A stretch of 53,344 nucleotides of DNA from Gammaproteobacteria bacterium (GCA_029210875.1 JARGFJ010000014.1:1-53344), one strand, 5' to 3'; positions 29,781-38,048 are shown, numbered from the stretch's first letter. Translations and numbers: made by a program. The notes: generated by a model not told the origin, from the letters alone.

Positions 29781-30376
29781 GACAAATCGATTCTGGTCGT
29801 GTTGCTGGTGTGGAGTGACTGTTCAAGCAGATGATGATTTGCTGCATTTATCAGCTGAAGTTTTACTGGTGATGTTTGGTAAAGTTGCTCAAAGCCAGCA
29901 TCAATAATACCGTTTTTAGTTAAGAATGGAATGCTGACATCATTTGGAATATCACACGATTTAACTAATATCAGTTGTTCAGCATTGCGTTTGTTTGCTA
30001 ACCACAATGCCAAGCTATCAGAAGTAATATCCCAACTGTGGACAAGTTCCGTTTCGGCTAATAATGTCTCGTCAGGTAGCCATATAGAAAGAGAATTTGC
30101 TGCTATTGGTGAATCTGTATATCGGAAACTCTGACAATCAGATGAAATTCCGGTTAGTAACAGACCAAATTGGGCCATCGCCAGTAGTGCCATATGATGC
30201 GCTGTACTATCATCAAAGTGATAATTATCTTGAGCTTTGCGCACATTGTCAGCAAATGGGCCGCCACCAGGCACGATAATAATCGAACTTTGTTTTGCCA
30301 AGTTGGTTAATGCCTTTAGCCAGTGTTTTAGGTGTGAACTTTGATAAAGGCTGCCACCCAATTTGACGATGATCAT
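29777..30376 (-). CDS. amino-acid kinase family protein, MfnE-like
   Basis: A 199-residue kinase-fold protein with the nucleotide-binding start MIIVKLGGSLYQS and IIIVPGGGPFADNVRKA. The family includes archaeal MfnE, which phosphorylates 5-(aminomethyl)-3-furanmethanol phosphate during methanofuran synthesis, and the Orf9-type proteins of methylotrophs. It lies between pabB (1 bp upstream) and the MfnA-like decarboxylase (4-bp overlap). Assignment to the cofactor pathway rests on family and context together. Confidence 0.75.
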   Translation of the reverse strand: MIIVKLGGSLYQSSHLKHWLKALTNLAKQSSIIIVPGGGPFADNVRKAQDNYHFDDSTAHHMALLAMAQFGLLLTGISSDCQSFRYTDSPIAANSLSIWLPDETLLAETELVHSWDITSDSLALWLANKRNAEQLILVKSCDIPNDVSIPFLTKNGIIDAGFEQLYQTSPVKLQLINAANHHLLEQSLHTSNTTRIDLS

Positions 30377-30377
30377 A

Positions 30378-31769
30378 TCAACGTAATTGTTTAATTAATG
30401 AGAACATCGCTGCGGCTTTGTCATGTACTTCCTGATATTCTGCATCTGCAGTTGAATCAGATACAATACCACCACCAGCCCAAAACCTAAGTCGATTATC
30501 ACTATAAACAAGTGTGCGAATTAAAATATTGCTGTCCATTTCACCATCAAAACCAATATAGGCAATGGAACCACAATAGGCACCACGCCGATCAGGTTCT
30601 AGTTGTTCAATAATTTCCATGGCGCGTAATTTGGGGGCACCGGTAATTGAGCCACCCGGAAAACAGGCACGAAGTAGTGAAACAGCATCCTGATCAGATG
30701 CTAAGGTGCCAGTAATGGTACTCACTAAATGATGAACAGTAGCAAAAGATTCAAGTGCAAAGGGTTTGGGCACTTTGATGCTACCCGGTGTGCAAACTTT
30801 ACCTAAATCATTACGCAGTAAATCAACAATCATTAAGTTTTCAGCACGATCTTTAATACTATTAACTAACTCATCAGCAAGCGCTTTATCTTGCTCGGGA
30901 TTGTTTAATGCTCGGCGGCGAGTTCCTTTTATAGGTTTTGTTTCAACATAATTATCTTTAACTTGTAACAGGCGTTCGGGCGATGAGCTTAATAAGGTCA
31001 CACCTGCAAAGGATAAAAAGGCTGAAAAGGGTGCTGCGTTAGCCTGACGTAACTGTTTATAGGCAAACCAGGGATCGCCTTGCGCTGAAATTTCAAAACG
31101 TTTAGCAAGATTGACCTGATAGCAATCGCCTTCATGAATGTAATCTTGGATTTTATCGAAGGCACGTTGATAATTATGTCGGTTTAGATTACATCTGAGA
31201 TCACCACTGACGGTAAATTTTTCTTCATCATAAGACCGTGTTTTTGTGAGTCGGTCTATCAGTACTTGCCATTGTTTATGAGTATGTTCATCTAAGCCAA
31301 AGCTACCAAGCCAGCAGCGTTGTTCCTGATGATCGACCGTAACAGCCCAATCATAGATCGCAACGGCCATATCTGGGATCTGTTCATGGTTTCGTGCGAT
31401 AACGGGCACGGTTTCAATATAGCGACCTAAATCATATGAGAAGTAACCTATTGCACCACCATTAAAAGGGTGATCGCTCGGTGTTTGGCGTGGATAGTGT
31501 GCAAGCTGTTGGCGTAACACTAGGAAAGGATCATCTTGAGATAGCGTCTGCTCGCCAAGTCGATTAGTAATAACCGTACCGAGTTCAGTTGTAGTTATGT
31601 TAACTAATGGATCGGCAGCAATTATGTCGTAACGACCTTGTTGATTTTTTTTAGTGTGGCTACTATCAAGAAAGACCGGCCAAGGCATGTTACGTAATAG
31701 TTCAAAATAATGACTACTGTCGGCTAAATAGGGCAGTTCATAATAGAGTGGTGGCTGTGATGATGGCAT
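30378..31769 (-). CDS. pabB: aminodeoxychorismate synthase component I
   Basis: Converts chorismate to 4-amino-4-deoxychorismate, leading to p-aminobenzoate. The 463-residue protein belongs to the chorismate-utilising family (GGSITGAPKLRAMEIIEQLEP; AYCGSIAYIGFDG). The segment VETKPIKGTRRR contains PIKGT, whose Lys is the PabB nucleophile; anthranilate synthase has PIAGT here, so trpE is unlikely. It sits inside the C1-cofactor run, fitting supply of p-aminobenzoate for tetrahydromethanopterin as well as folate. The glutaminase PabA is not in the window. Confidence 0.92.
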   Translation of the reverse strand: MPSSQPPLYYELPYLADSSHYFELLRNMPWPVFLDSSHTKKNQQGRYDIIAADPLVNITTTELGTVITNRLGEQTLSQDDPFLVLRQQLAHYPRQTPSDHPFNGGAIGYFSYDLGRYIETVPVIARNHEQIPDMAVAIYDWAVTVDHQEQRCWLGSFGLDEHTHKQWQVLIDRLTKTRSYDEEKFTVSGDLRCNLNRHNYQRAFDKIQDYIHEGDCYQVNLAKRFEISAQGDPWFAYKQLRQANAAPFSAFLSFAGVTLLSSSPERLLQVKDNYVETKPIKGTRRRALNNPEQDKALADELVNSIKDRAENLMIVDLLRNDLGKVCTPGSIKVPKPFALESFATVHHLVSTITGTLASDQDAVSLLRACFPGGSITGAPKLRAMEIIEQLEPDRRGAYCGSIAYIGFDGEMDSNILIRTLVYSDNRLRFWAGGGIVSDSTADAEYQEVHDKAAAMFSLIKQLR

Positions 31770-31778
31770 GGCAGTATT

Positions 31779-32822
31779 TTACGTTAACTCTTGCCATGCT
31801 AAAAGCGCAACTGCTACCGCTGGGGCATGATCTGCGGCAGCTGTTAACTCTGGTTGGCAAAGTGTTGCAAAATCAATGTAGTCATAACCCAGTTGCGCTG
31901 CACATTGCTTAATAATAAAGCGACCAATACCCGCGCCAACAATAGTGTGATTTTGTTGGTGTGGGTGACCAGATAATACTTGCAAGATAGCGTTAGTAAT
32001 TTGGTGGATCTGTTGTTGAGCAAACCATTTAGCCAAGAGTTGCCACGAGGCTGACTCAACATCATGAGCATCAGTACCTAATAAACGGGCTAACCGGCAC
32101 ACGCAATTAGCCTTATTCCATGGCTTGTCATCTGCTGAATTGTCTAAAATCTCACTCGGATTTAATTGATCTAATATCATCCAGACATCACCAGTGGTAG
32201 CAAATACTTCCGCAGCAAGGCTCATTAGTTGGCCATTAAAGGGCGCAACGGACGTTAACGCGATTAGAGGTGTTCGTATCGTACCTGTATAAAGTAATTC
32301 ACGGCTAATTTGGCGATGATGATCATCATAACCTGAGGCAACAACCTGATTTGAGATAATGGGGATGATGTCACAGGTAGTACTACCAAGATCGATAAAG
32401 ACACTATTTGTAATCTTGGATGCAACGAAGTTAGCACTTGCTTGCCAATTGCGTGATGCTACTTGATACCATTCTTGTTTAGCATCATCAAAAGATAACC
32501 AACCTTGTTGACCAGCGTAGACTTGACAGTGTTGTTGTGGAATTAAACGACTAACACAATCCAAAATCTCGGCAACACCGGTTTCACGATTTGCAAATAG
32601 ATCAACTAATTCTCCAGTCATAGTAATGGCTGTTAGATCATTGTGATTATTTAATTCAGTTTGTACTGCTTTAATTGCATTCTCTAATTGATCGAGCCCT
32701 TGCCATAAAGGACACAAAAATTGTTTGACTTCTATTAGCTGGCCTTCATGATCGCAACGCGCGACTTTTAGGTGAGCACCACCAATATCCCAGCCCGACA
32801 CATAGGATGACTGTTTGCTCAT
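31779..32822 (-). CDS. H4MPT-linked C1 transfer pathway protein, MfnF-like (ASKHA fold)
   Basis: A 347-residue protein of the hydantoinase/oxoprolinase-related family found with tetrahydromethanopterin genes. ASKHA nucleotide-binding motifs are visible: YVSGWDIGGAHLKVA at the N-terminus, VFIDLGSTTCDIIPI in the middle, and TIVGAGIGRFI near the C-terminus. Archaeal MfnF joins the aminomethylfuran to tyramine-glutamate. The start overlaps the end of the ATP-grasp gene by 4 bp, so the two are translationally coupled. The function is inferred from family and neighbours. Confidence 0.75.
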   Translation of the reverse strand: MSKQSSYVSGWDIGGAHLKVARCDHEGQLIEVKQFLCPLWQGLDQLENAIKAVQTELNNHNDLTAITMTGELVDLFANRETGVAEILDCVSRLIPQQHCQVYAGQQGWLSFDDAKQEWYQVASRNWQASANFVASKITNSVFIDLGSTTCDIIPIISNQVVASGYDDHHRQISRELLYTGTIRTPLIALTSVAPFNGQLMSLAAEVFATTGDVWMILDQLNPSEILDNSADDKPWNKANCVCRLARLLGTDAHDVESASWQLLAKWFAQQQIHQITNAILQVLSGHPHQQNHTIVGAGIGRFIIKQCAAQLGYDYIDFATLCQPELTAAADHAPAVAVALLAWQELT

Positions 32823-33841
32823 AATTGAATATGAACCTTATTTCTATGAGTAATAGCTGATGGTGGCATTGAACCAGTATTTTGCATAGTAAAAAAACGT
32901 TCCATCGGATTTAGTTGGAGAGACGCTCTCAAACCCGTATAAGATGTGGTTAAACGAGGGTTGATATCCACAACCACGAGCTGATCCGGCGTCAGTATAA
33001 TATCAATGCCAATAAAGCCAGATAAGCCTTCTATGGCACAATGTATCGATGATGCTAGCTGATAGGCCTGTTCAAGTGACAAGGTTGTACTATCTATCTC
33101 ATTGACGATGCAGCCATGAAACTCAAGTTTATTATTGATCGAGATCAATTGTTGGTTTATCGCAAGCACTTCTATCTCATCATTTGATAGTAATACAGAT
33201 AAGCTAGCTGCAATACCCTTAACATAGGCTTGTACCAGATAAGATTGGCGTTGCGCTACCGATAATGAGCTTAAATAGTATTCAAGTTCCTGAATGGAAT
33301 TAAACAGGAAGGTATCAATGCAGCCTGCACCATCAATCGGCTTAACAATATAACCAGATTCTGAGATAAAGCGGTGTTGAGGCCATTCTTTAGCGATACA
33401 GCTATATGTTGTGGCAATGTTATTTGCTGTTAATATTTGTTCACATGTGTATTTATTGCTTGTAAGCCTAATCGCTTCTGGAGAACAACCTAAAATGACT
33501 TTTCCTGTTTGCAAAGCCTGTTGTTGAAGTTGGGCTAATATATCGTCTGTTTCAGGTGCGATAATAAAAATAGTATCGGCATTATCTAGACATTGTTGCC
33601 ATAATCGACTGTAATCACTGTATGTAAAAATGAGATGGCGGCAGTGACGCTCAGGTTTTATCAGCTGGTCATGATTTGATAGTCTTGCATCACATAAAGT
33701 GATCAGCTCTATGTCAGTTAACTCGTGACAATCAGTCAAAACAGCAGACAACATTTCAGTACCTTCAAGCGCGAGACTTGTCGGTAACTCCTGCTCGGCA
33801 AAAGCACCACTGGTAATGTGTTCGTAAGCAAATAATTTCAT
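32819..33841 (-). CDS. ATP-grasp ligase, MfnD-like (putative tyramine/tyrosine-glutamate ligase)
   Basis: A 340-residue ATP-grasp protein. The N-terminus (MKLFAYEHITSGAFAEQELP...SLALEGTEML) resembles archaeal MfnD proteins; the ATP-grasp core shows the Lys in YIVKPIDGAGCIDTFLF and the metal-binding VVVDINPRLTTSYTGLR. MfnD forms a gamma-glutamyl bond to tyramine. It is the first gene of the minus-strand run ligase-MfnF-pabB-MfnE-MfnA. No good ribosome-binding site precedes the ATG, and only 23 bp separate it from the divergent HisA-like gene, so its promoter must lie within that gene. Confidence 0.7.
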   Translation of the reverse strand: MKLFAYEHITSGAFAEQELPTSLALEGTEMLSAVLTDCHELTDIELITLCDARLSNHDQLIKPERHCRHLIFTYSDYSRLWQQCLDNADTIFIIAPETDDILAQLQQQALQTGKVILGCSPEAIRLTSNKYTCEQILTANNIATTYSCIAKEWPQHRFISESGYIVKPIDGAGCIDTFLFNSIQELEYYLSSLSVAQRQSYLVQAYVKGIAASLSVLLSNDEIEVLAINQQLISINNKLEFHGCIVNEIDSTTLSLEQAYQLASSIHCAIEGLSGFIGIDIILTPDQLVVVDINPRLTTSYTGLRASLQLNPMERFFTMQNTGSMPPSAITHRNKVHIQL

Positions 33842-33864
33842 GAGTTAGGCAGAAAGGAATTTAA

Positions 33865-34527
33865 GTGGAAATTATACCGGTGATTGATTTAATGGGGGGA
33901 ATAGTTGTGCGAGCTGGTGGCGGCAATCGCACACAGTATCCGCCTTTATCATCATTAATAACGCAATATATCAATCCAATTGACGTTATTGCAGATATGT
34001 TGGCTCTGTATAATTTCAAAAAGATATATATCGCAGATCTCGATGCGATATTTCATCAGCAACCGAGGTGGGATATTTATCAGGCGTTACGATCCCGTTT
34101 TCCTGCGGTTACTTTTTTGATAGATGCTGGCATTCAAGATCAAAATCGTCTGTCTCAAATTACTGAACTGGGTGTTATTCCTATCATTGGGAGTGAGACG
34201 CTATCAGACCTGTCATTATTGAAAGATCTCAAACGAGGCATATTATCACTCGATTTTCAAAAAGGAACTTTGTTGGGGGATCAAACTTTGTTAGCACATC
34301 CTGAGATTTGGCCAGACACAGTTATCGCAATGAATATTGATTATATTGGCGCTAACAAAGGCGTGGATCTTGCGCTGTTGGATACAATTAGAAACTTAAG
34401 ATCTGACTGTGAGCTTATTGCTGCCGGGGGCGTGAGAAATCAGCAGGATATCGAACTATTAAAACAAATGGGAATATCGGGAGCGCTTGTTGCCAGTGCG
34501 TTACATGACAAAAGATTAAGCTTTTAA
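33865..34527 (+). CDS. HisA/HisF-related TIM-barrel protein of C1-cofactor clusters
   Basis: A 220-residue half-barrel-duplicated protein with MEIIPVIDLMGGIVVRA at the start, ILSLDFQKG in the middle and IAAGGVRNQQDIELLKQMG at the phosphate-binding end. The two catalytic Asp positions of HisA appear retained. Related proteins of unknown function occur with tetrahydromethanopterin genes in methanogens and methylotrophs. There are no his genes nearby, so a histidine role is unlikely. It uses a GTG start with AAAGGA seven bases upstream, and ends at a bidirectional terminator shared with fae. Confidence 0.75.
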   Translation: MEIIPVIDLMGGIVVRAGGGNRTQYPPLSSLITQYINPIDVIADMLALYNFKKIYIADLDAIFHQQPRWDIYQALRSRFPAVTFLIDAGIQDQNRLSQITELGVIPIIGSETLSDLSLLKDLKRGILSLDFQKGTLLGDQTLLAHPEIWPDTVIAMNIDYIGANKGVDLALLDTIRNLRSDCELIAAGGVRNQQDIELLKQMGISGALVASALHDKRLSF

Positions 34528-34531
34528 AATA

Positions 34532-34567
34532 AAACATCACTCCTCCATTGCTGGAGGAGTGATGTTT
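34532..34567. terminator. bidirectional terminator between the HisA-like gene and fae
   Basis: A 16-bp perfect stem (AAACATCACTCCTCCA at 34532-34547 with its complement at 34552-34567) encloses a TTGC loop. The left flank is A-rich, giving a T-tract for minus-strand fae transcripts; for the plus strand the T-run is shorter. It separates two convergent genes. Confidence 0.88.
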
Positions 34568-34580
34568 ATCAGAGTATTAC

Positions 34581-35102
34581 TTACTCAGCTGCCGCAAAAG
34601 GATGCGAGCTAGTTTTGTATTGTGCTACTACATCAGCTGCTTTTGGTTCGCGAGCTACTGCACGTTTGATTGATTCTTTAGTTGCACGGTAGTTCCAATC
34701 CTGGATTTTTGCATCGCTGTCAGCTGTTGGTGAAATGAATACACCAACACAGATGAAGCAATCATCAGCTTCAGCAGCCGGGATTGTGCCATCTTCAACA
34801 CATTCAGCAACAGCGACAGCTACGCCACGTTGTGCTGGGCCAAACATTTGAACAGCTTGTTTCATGTTTTTGATTGTAACTTTGTTGAACATAACTGTTG
34901 CAGGTTTAACCATAAGGTTAGGAGCAACTACAGCCAAAAGGCCGTTAACGCCTTGTTTTTGGTCTGTTAGAGTACGGCAGAAAGCATCTTCTGCAGCTGA
35001 GCCACGTGGGCCCATGATTAAGTCAATGTGAGCAACGTTGTCTAAGTCACCATCTTCAATGACTAAAGATTCACCTACAAGTACGCGATCGATAACTGGC
35101 AT
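34581..35102 (-). CDS. fae: formaldehyde-activating enzyme
   Basis: Condenses formaldehyde with tetrahydromethanopterin to methylene-H4MPT, the entry point of the archaeal-type formaldehyde oxidation pathway. The 173-residue protein matches Fae throughout: [13 protein letters not shown] with the proposed catalytic His, [48 protein letters not shown] and the C-terminal HPFA. It is a stand-alone unit with AGGAC before the ATG and a strong terminator behind, consistent with high, independent expression. Confidence 0.98.
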   Translation of the reverse strand: MPVIDRVLVGESLVIEDGDLDNVAHIDLIMGPRGSAAEDAFCRTLTDQKQGVNGLLAVVAPNLMVKPATVMFNKVTIKNMKQAVQMFGPAQRGVAVAVAECVEDGTIPAAEADDCFICVGVFISPTADSDAKIQDWNYRATKESIKRAVAREPKAADVVAQYKTSSHPFAAAE

Positions 35103-35248
35103 GTTATTTGTCCTGTTTAAAAATTAATAAAAAAGCTCAATTCCTAACCATACACTGTATAGCAAGGTTATATACGTATTAAAGGACCGTATACCCTGCT
35201 CAGAACCCCGATTTGCAAAAAAACGCACGTTGGTACTGAAATTCTATG

Positions 35249-36097
35249 TTAAGAAAGCGCCTGACGGAATGCGTGAACTAACAGCGTTGCAGCGGTTAAA
35301 TCAGCGGTTGTTCCTGGGTTTATCGCTTCCTTTTTTAATTCTATATCCCATTTGATAATATCGCGTTCTATCCGGTTTATCCCTTTGAATTGCAAGGGTT
35401 CTCGTAGTAATTGTTTCGCAAATTTCATCACTTCATGGGCGCGTTCAAGACCATATTTACGATATACAAGAGAGTCAGGAACGTTACTTAGAAGGTTAAG
35501 ATACGCGAAAGTGGTGGCCCATTCAATACTTTCTCCACAATTTAATGATTCTGTCAACTTCACCAGCCCAATTGAATATATTTCATGGTAATTATTCAGG
35601 TATTGTGCGGCAATAGCATCGTGATTCTGAGCAATTGCCATTGCTTGTCTGAGGGTGACGGTTGGTGTGTTATTAATGTCTTGTTCATCACTGTGGCCTA
35701 AGCCACCAGCCTGAGCTGATCGAATGGCCTGATAGGTATTTATTGCATCTTCAATCGTTAAGTTGTTGAGGACATGATCGAGTTTCTGCGGCAATTGCTC
35801 AAAAGAATCACAGCTTTGAATGGCGCGGCATAAAGGCGCGAATAATAGCACTATGCCAAGATTAGTGTTGCAATCGACAACGGTTCGCGTGGCAGTAATT
35901 GCGTCCAGGATCATCTGACCAACATTACTATTGGGCGCCGATAAAGCAGGTGCAATAGCATGGGCACTATTGATGAAGTCTTGTAGCTGCATATTATGTG
36001 CATCACTAAAACAATTTACATTACCCGGTTTAGGCGCTGCAACTTCATGCTCACAAGCCCAAATGACACAGTCATGAATTTGTTCAGTTGAGAGCAT
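35249..36097 (-). CDS. triphosphoribosyl-dephospho-CoA synthase-like protein of C1 clusters
   Basis: A 282-residue CitG/MdcB-family protein. Family motifs are VAAPKPGNVNCFSDAHNM near the N-terminus, GGLGHSDEQDI in the middle and AINPGTTADLTAATLL near the C-terminus. True CitG moves a triphosphoribosyl group from ATP to dephospho-CoA for citrate lyase, but no citrate or malonate lyase genes are here. Members of this subgroup travel with mch and fae in methylotrophs (as I recall, the orf7 position of the Methylobacterium mch cluster) and are thought to act in cofactor synthesis. It overlaps the RimK-like gene by 14 bp. Confidence 0.78.
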   Translation of the reverse strand: MLSTEQIHDCVIWACEHEVAAPKPGNVNCFSDAHNMQLQDFINSAHAIAPALSAPNSNVGQMILDAITATRTVVDCNTNLGIVLLFAPLCRAIQSCDSFEQLPQKLDHVLNNLTIEDAINTYQAIRSAQAGGLGHSDEQDINNTPTVTLRQAMAIAQNHDAIAAQYLNNYHEIYSIGLVKLTESLNCGESIEWATTFAYLNLLSNVPDSLVYRKYGLERAHEVMKFAKQLLREPLQFKGINRIERDIIKWDIELKKEAINPGTTADLTAATLLVHAFRQALS

Positions 36098-37043
36098 GTT
36101 CAGATGTATCGATCGGTGCCGCGTTAATTTTATTAACTAATGCTTGCGCCAAGGTGCCTGCGACATCAATTCCCGTAGCCTGATAGAGTCCTTTCCAGGC
36201 TGGAACACTATTCACCTCTAGCACGGTATAGTGACCATCCTGATGTCTGATTAGATCAACACCGGCATAATCAGCTTCTACTGCTTTGGTGGCCGAGATC
36301 GCAAGCTGTGTCATTTCATCGGTAATGGTTGTGGCGGAACACATTGCACCTTGAGCGAAATTAGTTATCCAATGATTTGAATGACGTGACATTGCTGCAC
36401 AGACTTTGCCTTCAATGACCATTAATCGCCAGTCTTGCCATTGTTTCTGTTCATGAGGAGCAACATATTCTTGAAGATATAAGGCATCTCCAATGGCATC
36501 ATAGCGATCAAATTCTTTGATTGTGCTGACTTTAGCCAGTCCCTTGCCTTGGCAACCAAATAAAGGTTTTAAAATTAAGGTTTTATTCTGTCTAAATTGC
36601 TCAATAGCGATATCACGCGCAACCGCTCTATTTTCACAGGCCCAAGTGGTTGGTGTCTTTATTCCAGCAAGGTGAAGTCGAAGTGACGTGCGCGCTTTAT
36701 CGACAGTGTGTTCTATGGCCTTGGCTGGATTAAATACCGGTACATTCAGTTCGGCAAGTGTATGTAAGACATCCATACGAAGGGTGATTTGTTCTAGCGT
36801 GCCGGGAGCAATGCCGCGTACCAGGGCTGCGGCAGGTAGCTTATTTTCAAAGCCGGGAATATGTAGTCCTGTTGGATGTGTTAGATCGATGCAGCAGTCA
36901 GCAAGATCACTCAACACAACGGAGATGTTGTATTTGGCAAAGGCATCAACCAATTGCTGACTATGCCAGCCATGTGTGTCATTAAATATTACGATTTTAG
37001 GTGAAGGCATAATAGTCGATTTGGTGTTAGGGAGTAGTGACAT
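36084..37043 (-). CDS. RimK/MptN-like ATP-grasp ligase of C1 clusters
   Basis: A 319-residue RimK-type ligase (ATP-dependent amino-acid ligase). Visible are TLILKPLFGCQGKGLAKV for ATP binding, LQEYVAPHEQKQWQDWRLMVI and the metal-binding YTVLEVNSVPAWKGLYQ. Archaeal MptN adds glutamate to tetrahydromethanopterin; other members glutamylate different cofactors. The ATG at 37043 has GGGGAG at optimal spacing; a GTG one codon earlier is also in frame, and a later ATG (37010) lacks a ribosome-binding site. The site and start lie inside an 11-bp inverted repeat. It is downstream of mch and upstream of the CitG-like gene. Confidence 0.78.
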   Translation of the reverse strand: MSLLPNTKSTIMPSPKIVIFNDTHGWHSQQLVDAFAKYNISVVLSDLADCCIDLTHPTGLHIPGFENKLPAAALVRGIAPGTLEQITLRMDVLHTLAELNVPVFNPAKAIEHTVDKARTSLRLHLAGIKTPTTWACENRAVARDIAIEQFRQNKTLILKPLFGCQGKGLAKVSTIKEFDRYDAIGDALYLQEYVAPHEQKQWQDWRLMVIEGKVCAAMSRHSNHWITNFAQGAMCSATTITDEMTQLAISATKAVEADYAGVDLIRHQDGHYTVLEVNSVPAWKGLYQATGIDVAGTLAQALVNKINAAPIDTSEHALN

Positions 37044-37053
37044 CACTACTCCC
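37030..37053 (-). promoter_or_regulatory. inverted repeat that can hide the start site of the RimK-like gene
   Basis: GGGAGTAGTGA (37030-37040) and TCACTACTCCC (37043-37053) are perfect complements separated by 2 bases. In the mRNA the arm containing GGGGAG and the start codon would be paired. There is no T-tract after it, so it is not a classical terminator for mch. It may set translation of the downstream gene or block exonuclease decay of the mch message. Confidence 0.6.
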
Positions 37054-37064
37054 CAGTTGAATCA

Positions 37065-38048
37065 TTATAGTCCGAACGACAATGTGAGTAATTCTTGATT
37101 CAAGGTTCCAGCTGTGAAGCTTTTACCAGTATTGGTATTGGTCACAATAACTTTTGCTGGGCTAAACAACATCGGATCAATTTTAAAGAAGTCGTATTCA
37201 TAAGACTTAAAAATCTCACCAAATGGACGACCATAATCTGATGATGAATTACTCGGCATTTTTTCAGCCAGGTCTTTGGCTTCATCGTCAGTTGCATCAA
37301 CAAATAAATGCACCATACCACCATACAAAATCGCATCATTGGTGCGACCCATACCTGTCATAAAGTCACCACCTGGTGGTGCTACAGGTGTTACACCAAA
37401 ACCATCAACAATTTTTTCCATAGGAAAATGAACGGTGTGGGCTTTGTGCATGGCAACTTCAAGTACACGAATTGCAATTTGCATCACACCAGCAAGGCTT
37501 GATGTCGGTGTCAAAATGAACGTTAAGTTTTCAGGTTTAATGCCACAGTTGTTTGCGACTTTTTCTGCCACTTCAATCGGTGGAAATGAATCAACTTCTA
37601 ATACGATGCAGGTTGATTCTGCTTCGTCTTTGTAAGCAAATTCTTTTAATACTTCTTCACGACCAGCCAAGGCGCGACCTGGGCCTGAACCTAAAGCAAA
37701 GAATTTTGTATTTTCGTCTTTATGAGAAAGACTCCAGCCAGCATATTGACTGCCTAGACAGCTTAAAACGGGGGTTTTAGCATGCACATTGACCGACCAG
37801 GGCCAGTTGTCAAAACCACTATTTGTGCCCAGCGTAGCCGTGCCTAAACCGCCCATACAAATTTCACCGATACGGCGTCCGGCCTCAAGGCCACCGACAC
37901 AGTTAATGCCTGCGTCTACAATACGTGTACCGTTTTCAAGGGTACTGATTTCGAGTTGGAGTGCTTGTGCGTCAGCAACAAGGCTCTCTACTAAAGGTTG
38001 GCATGCAGCGTTAACGCTGGTCCAATTGGCAGAAATGTTACTGCTCAT
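37065..38048 (-). CDS. mch: methenyltetrahydromethanopterin cyclohydrolase
   Basis: Hydrolyses methenyl-H4MPT to formyl-H4MPT in formaldehyde oxidation. I start at ATG 38048 (MSSNISANWTSVN, with GGGAAC eight bases upstream), giving 327 residues; the frame stays open eight codons further. Typical Mch segments include NCVGGLEAGRRIGEICMGGLG, WSVNVHAKTPVLSCLGSQYAGW, VTPVAPPGGDFMTGMGRTND and RPFGEIFKSYEYDFFKIDP. It heads the minus-strand run mch-RimK-like-CitG-like, followed by fae. Confidence 0.97.
   Translation of the reverse strand: MSSNISANWTSVNAACQPLVESLVADAQALQLEISTLENGTRIVDAGINCVGGLEAGRRIGEICMGGLGTATLGTNSGFDNWPWSVNVHAKTPVLSCLGSQYAGWSLSHKDENTKFFALGSGPGRALAGREEVLKEFAYKDEAESTCIVLEVDSFPPIEVAEKVANNCGIKPENLTFILTPTSSLAGVMQIAIRVLEVAMHKAHTVHFPMEKIVDGFGVTPVAPPGGDFMTGMGRTNDAILYGGMVHLFVDATDDEAKDLAEKMPSNSSSDYGRPFGEIFKSYEYDFFKIDPMLFSPAKVIVTNTNTGKSFTAGTLNQELLTLSFGL

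Noticed and set aside
30378-31769. trpE (anthranilate synthase component I)
   Set aside because: The active-site motif is PIKGT rather than PIAGT, diagnostic for PabB.
33865-34527. hisA of histidine biosynthesis
   Set aside because: Short for HisA, no his neighbours, and located in a C1-cofactor cluster where HisA-related proteins of other function are known.
35150-35160. ATACA-C-TGTAT dyad upstream of fae as an operator
   Set aside because: The arms are only 5 bp in a very AT-rich region and no regulator gene is adjacent; not enough to call a site.
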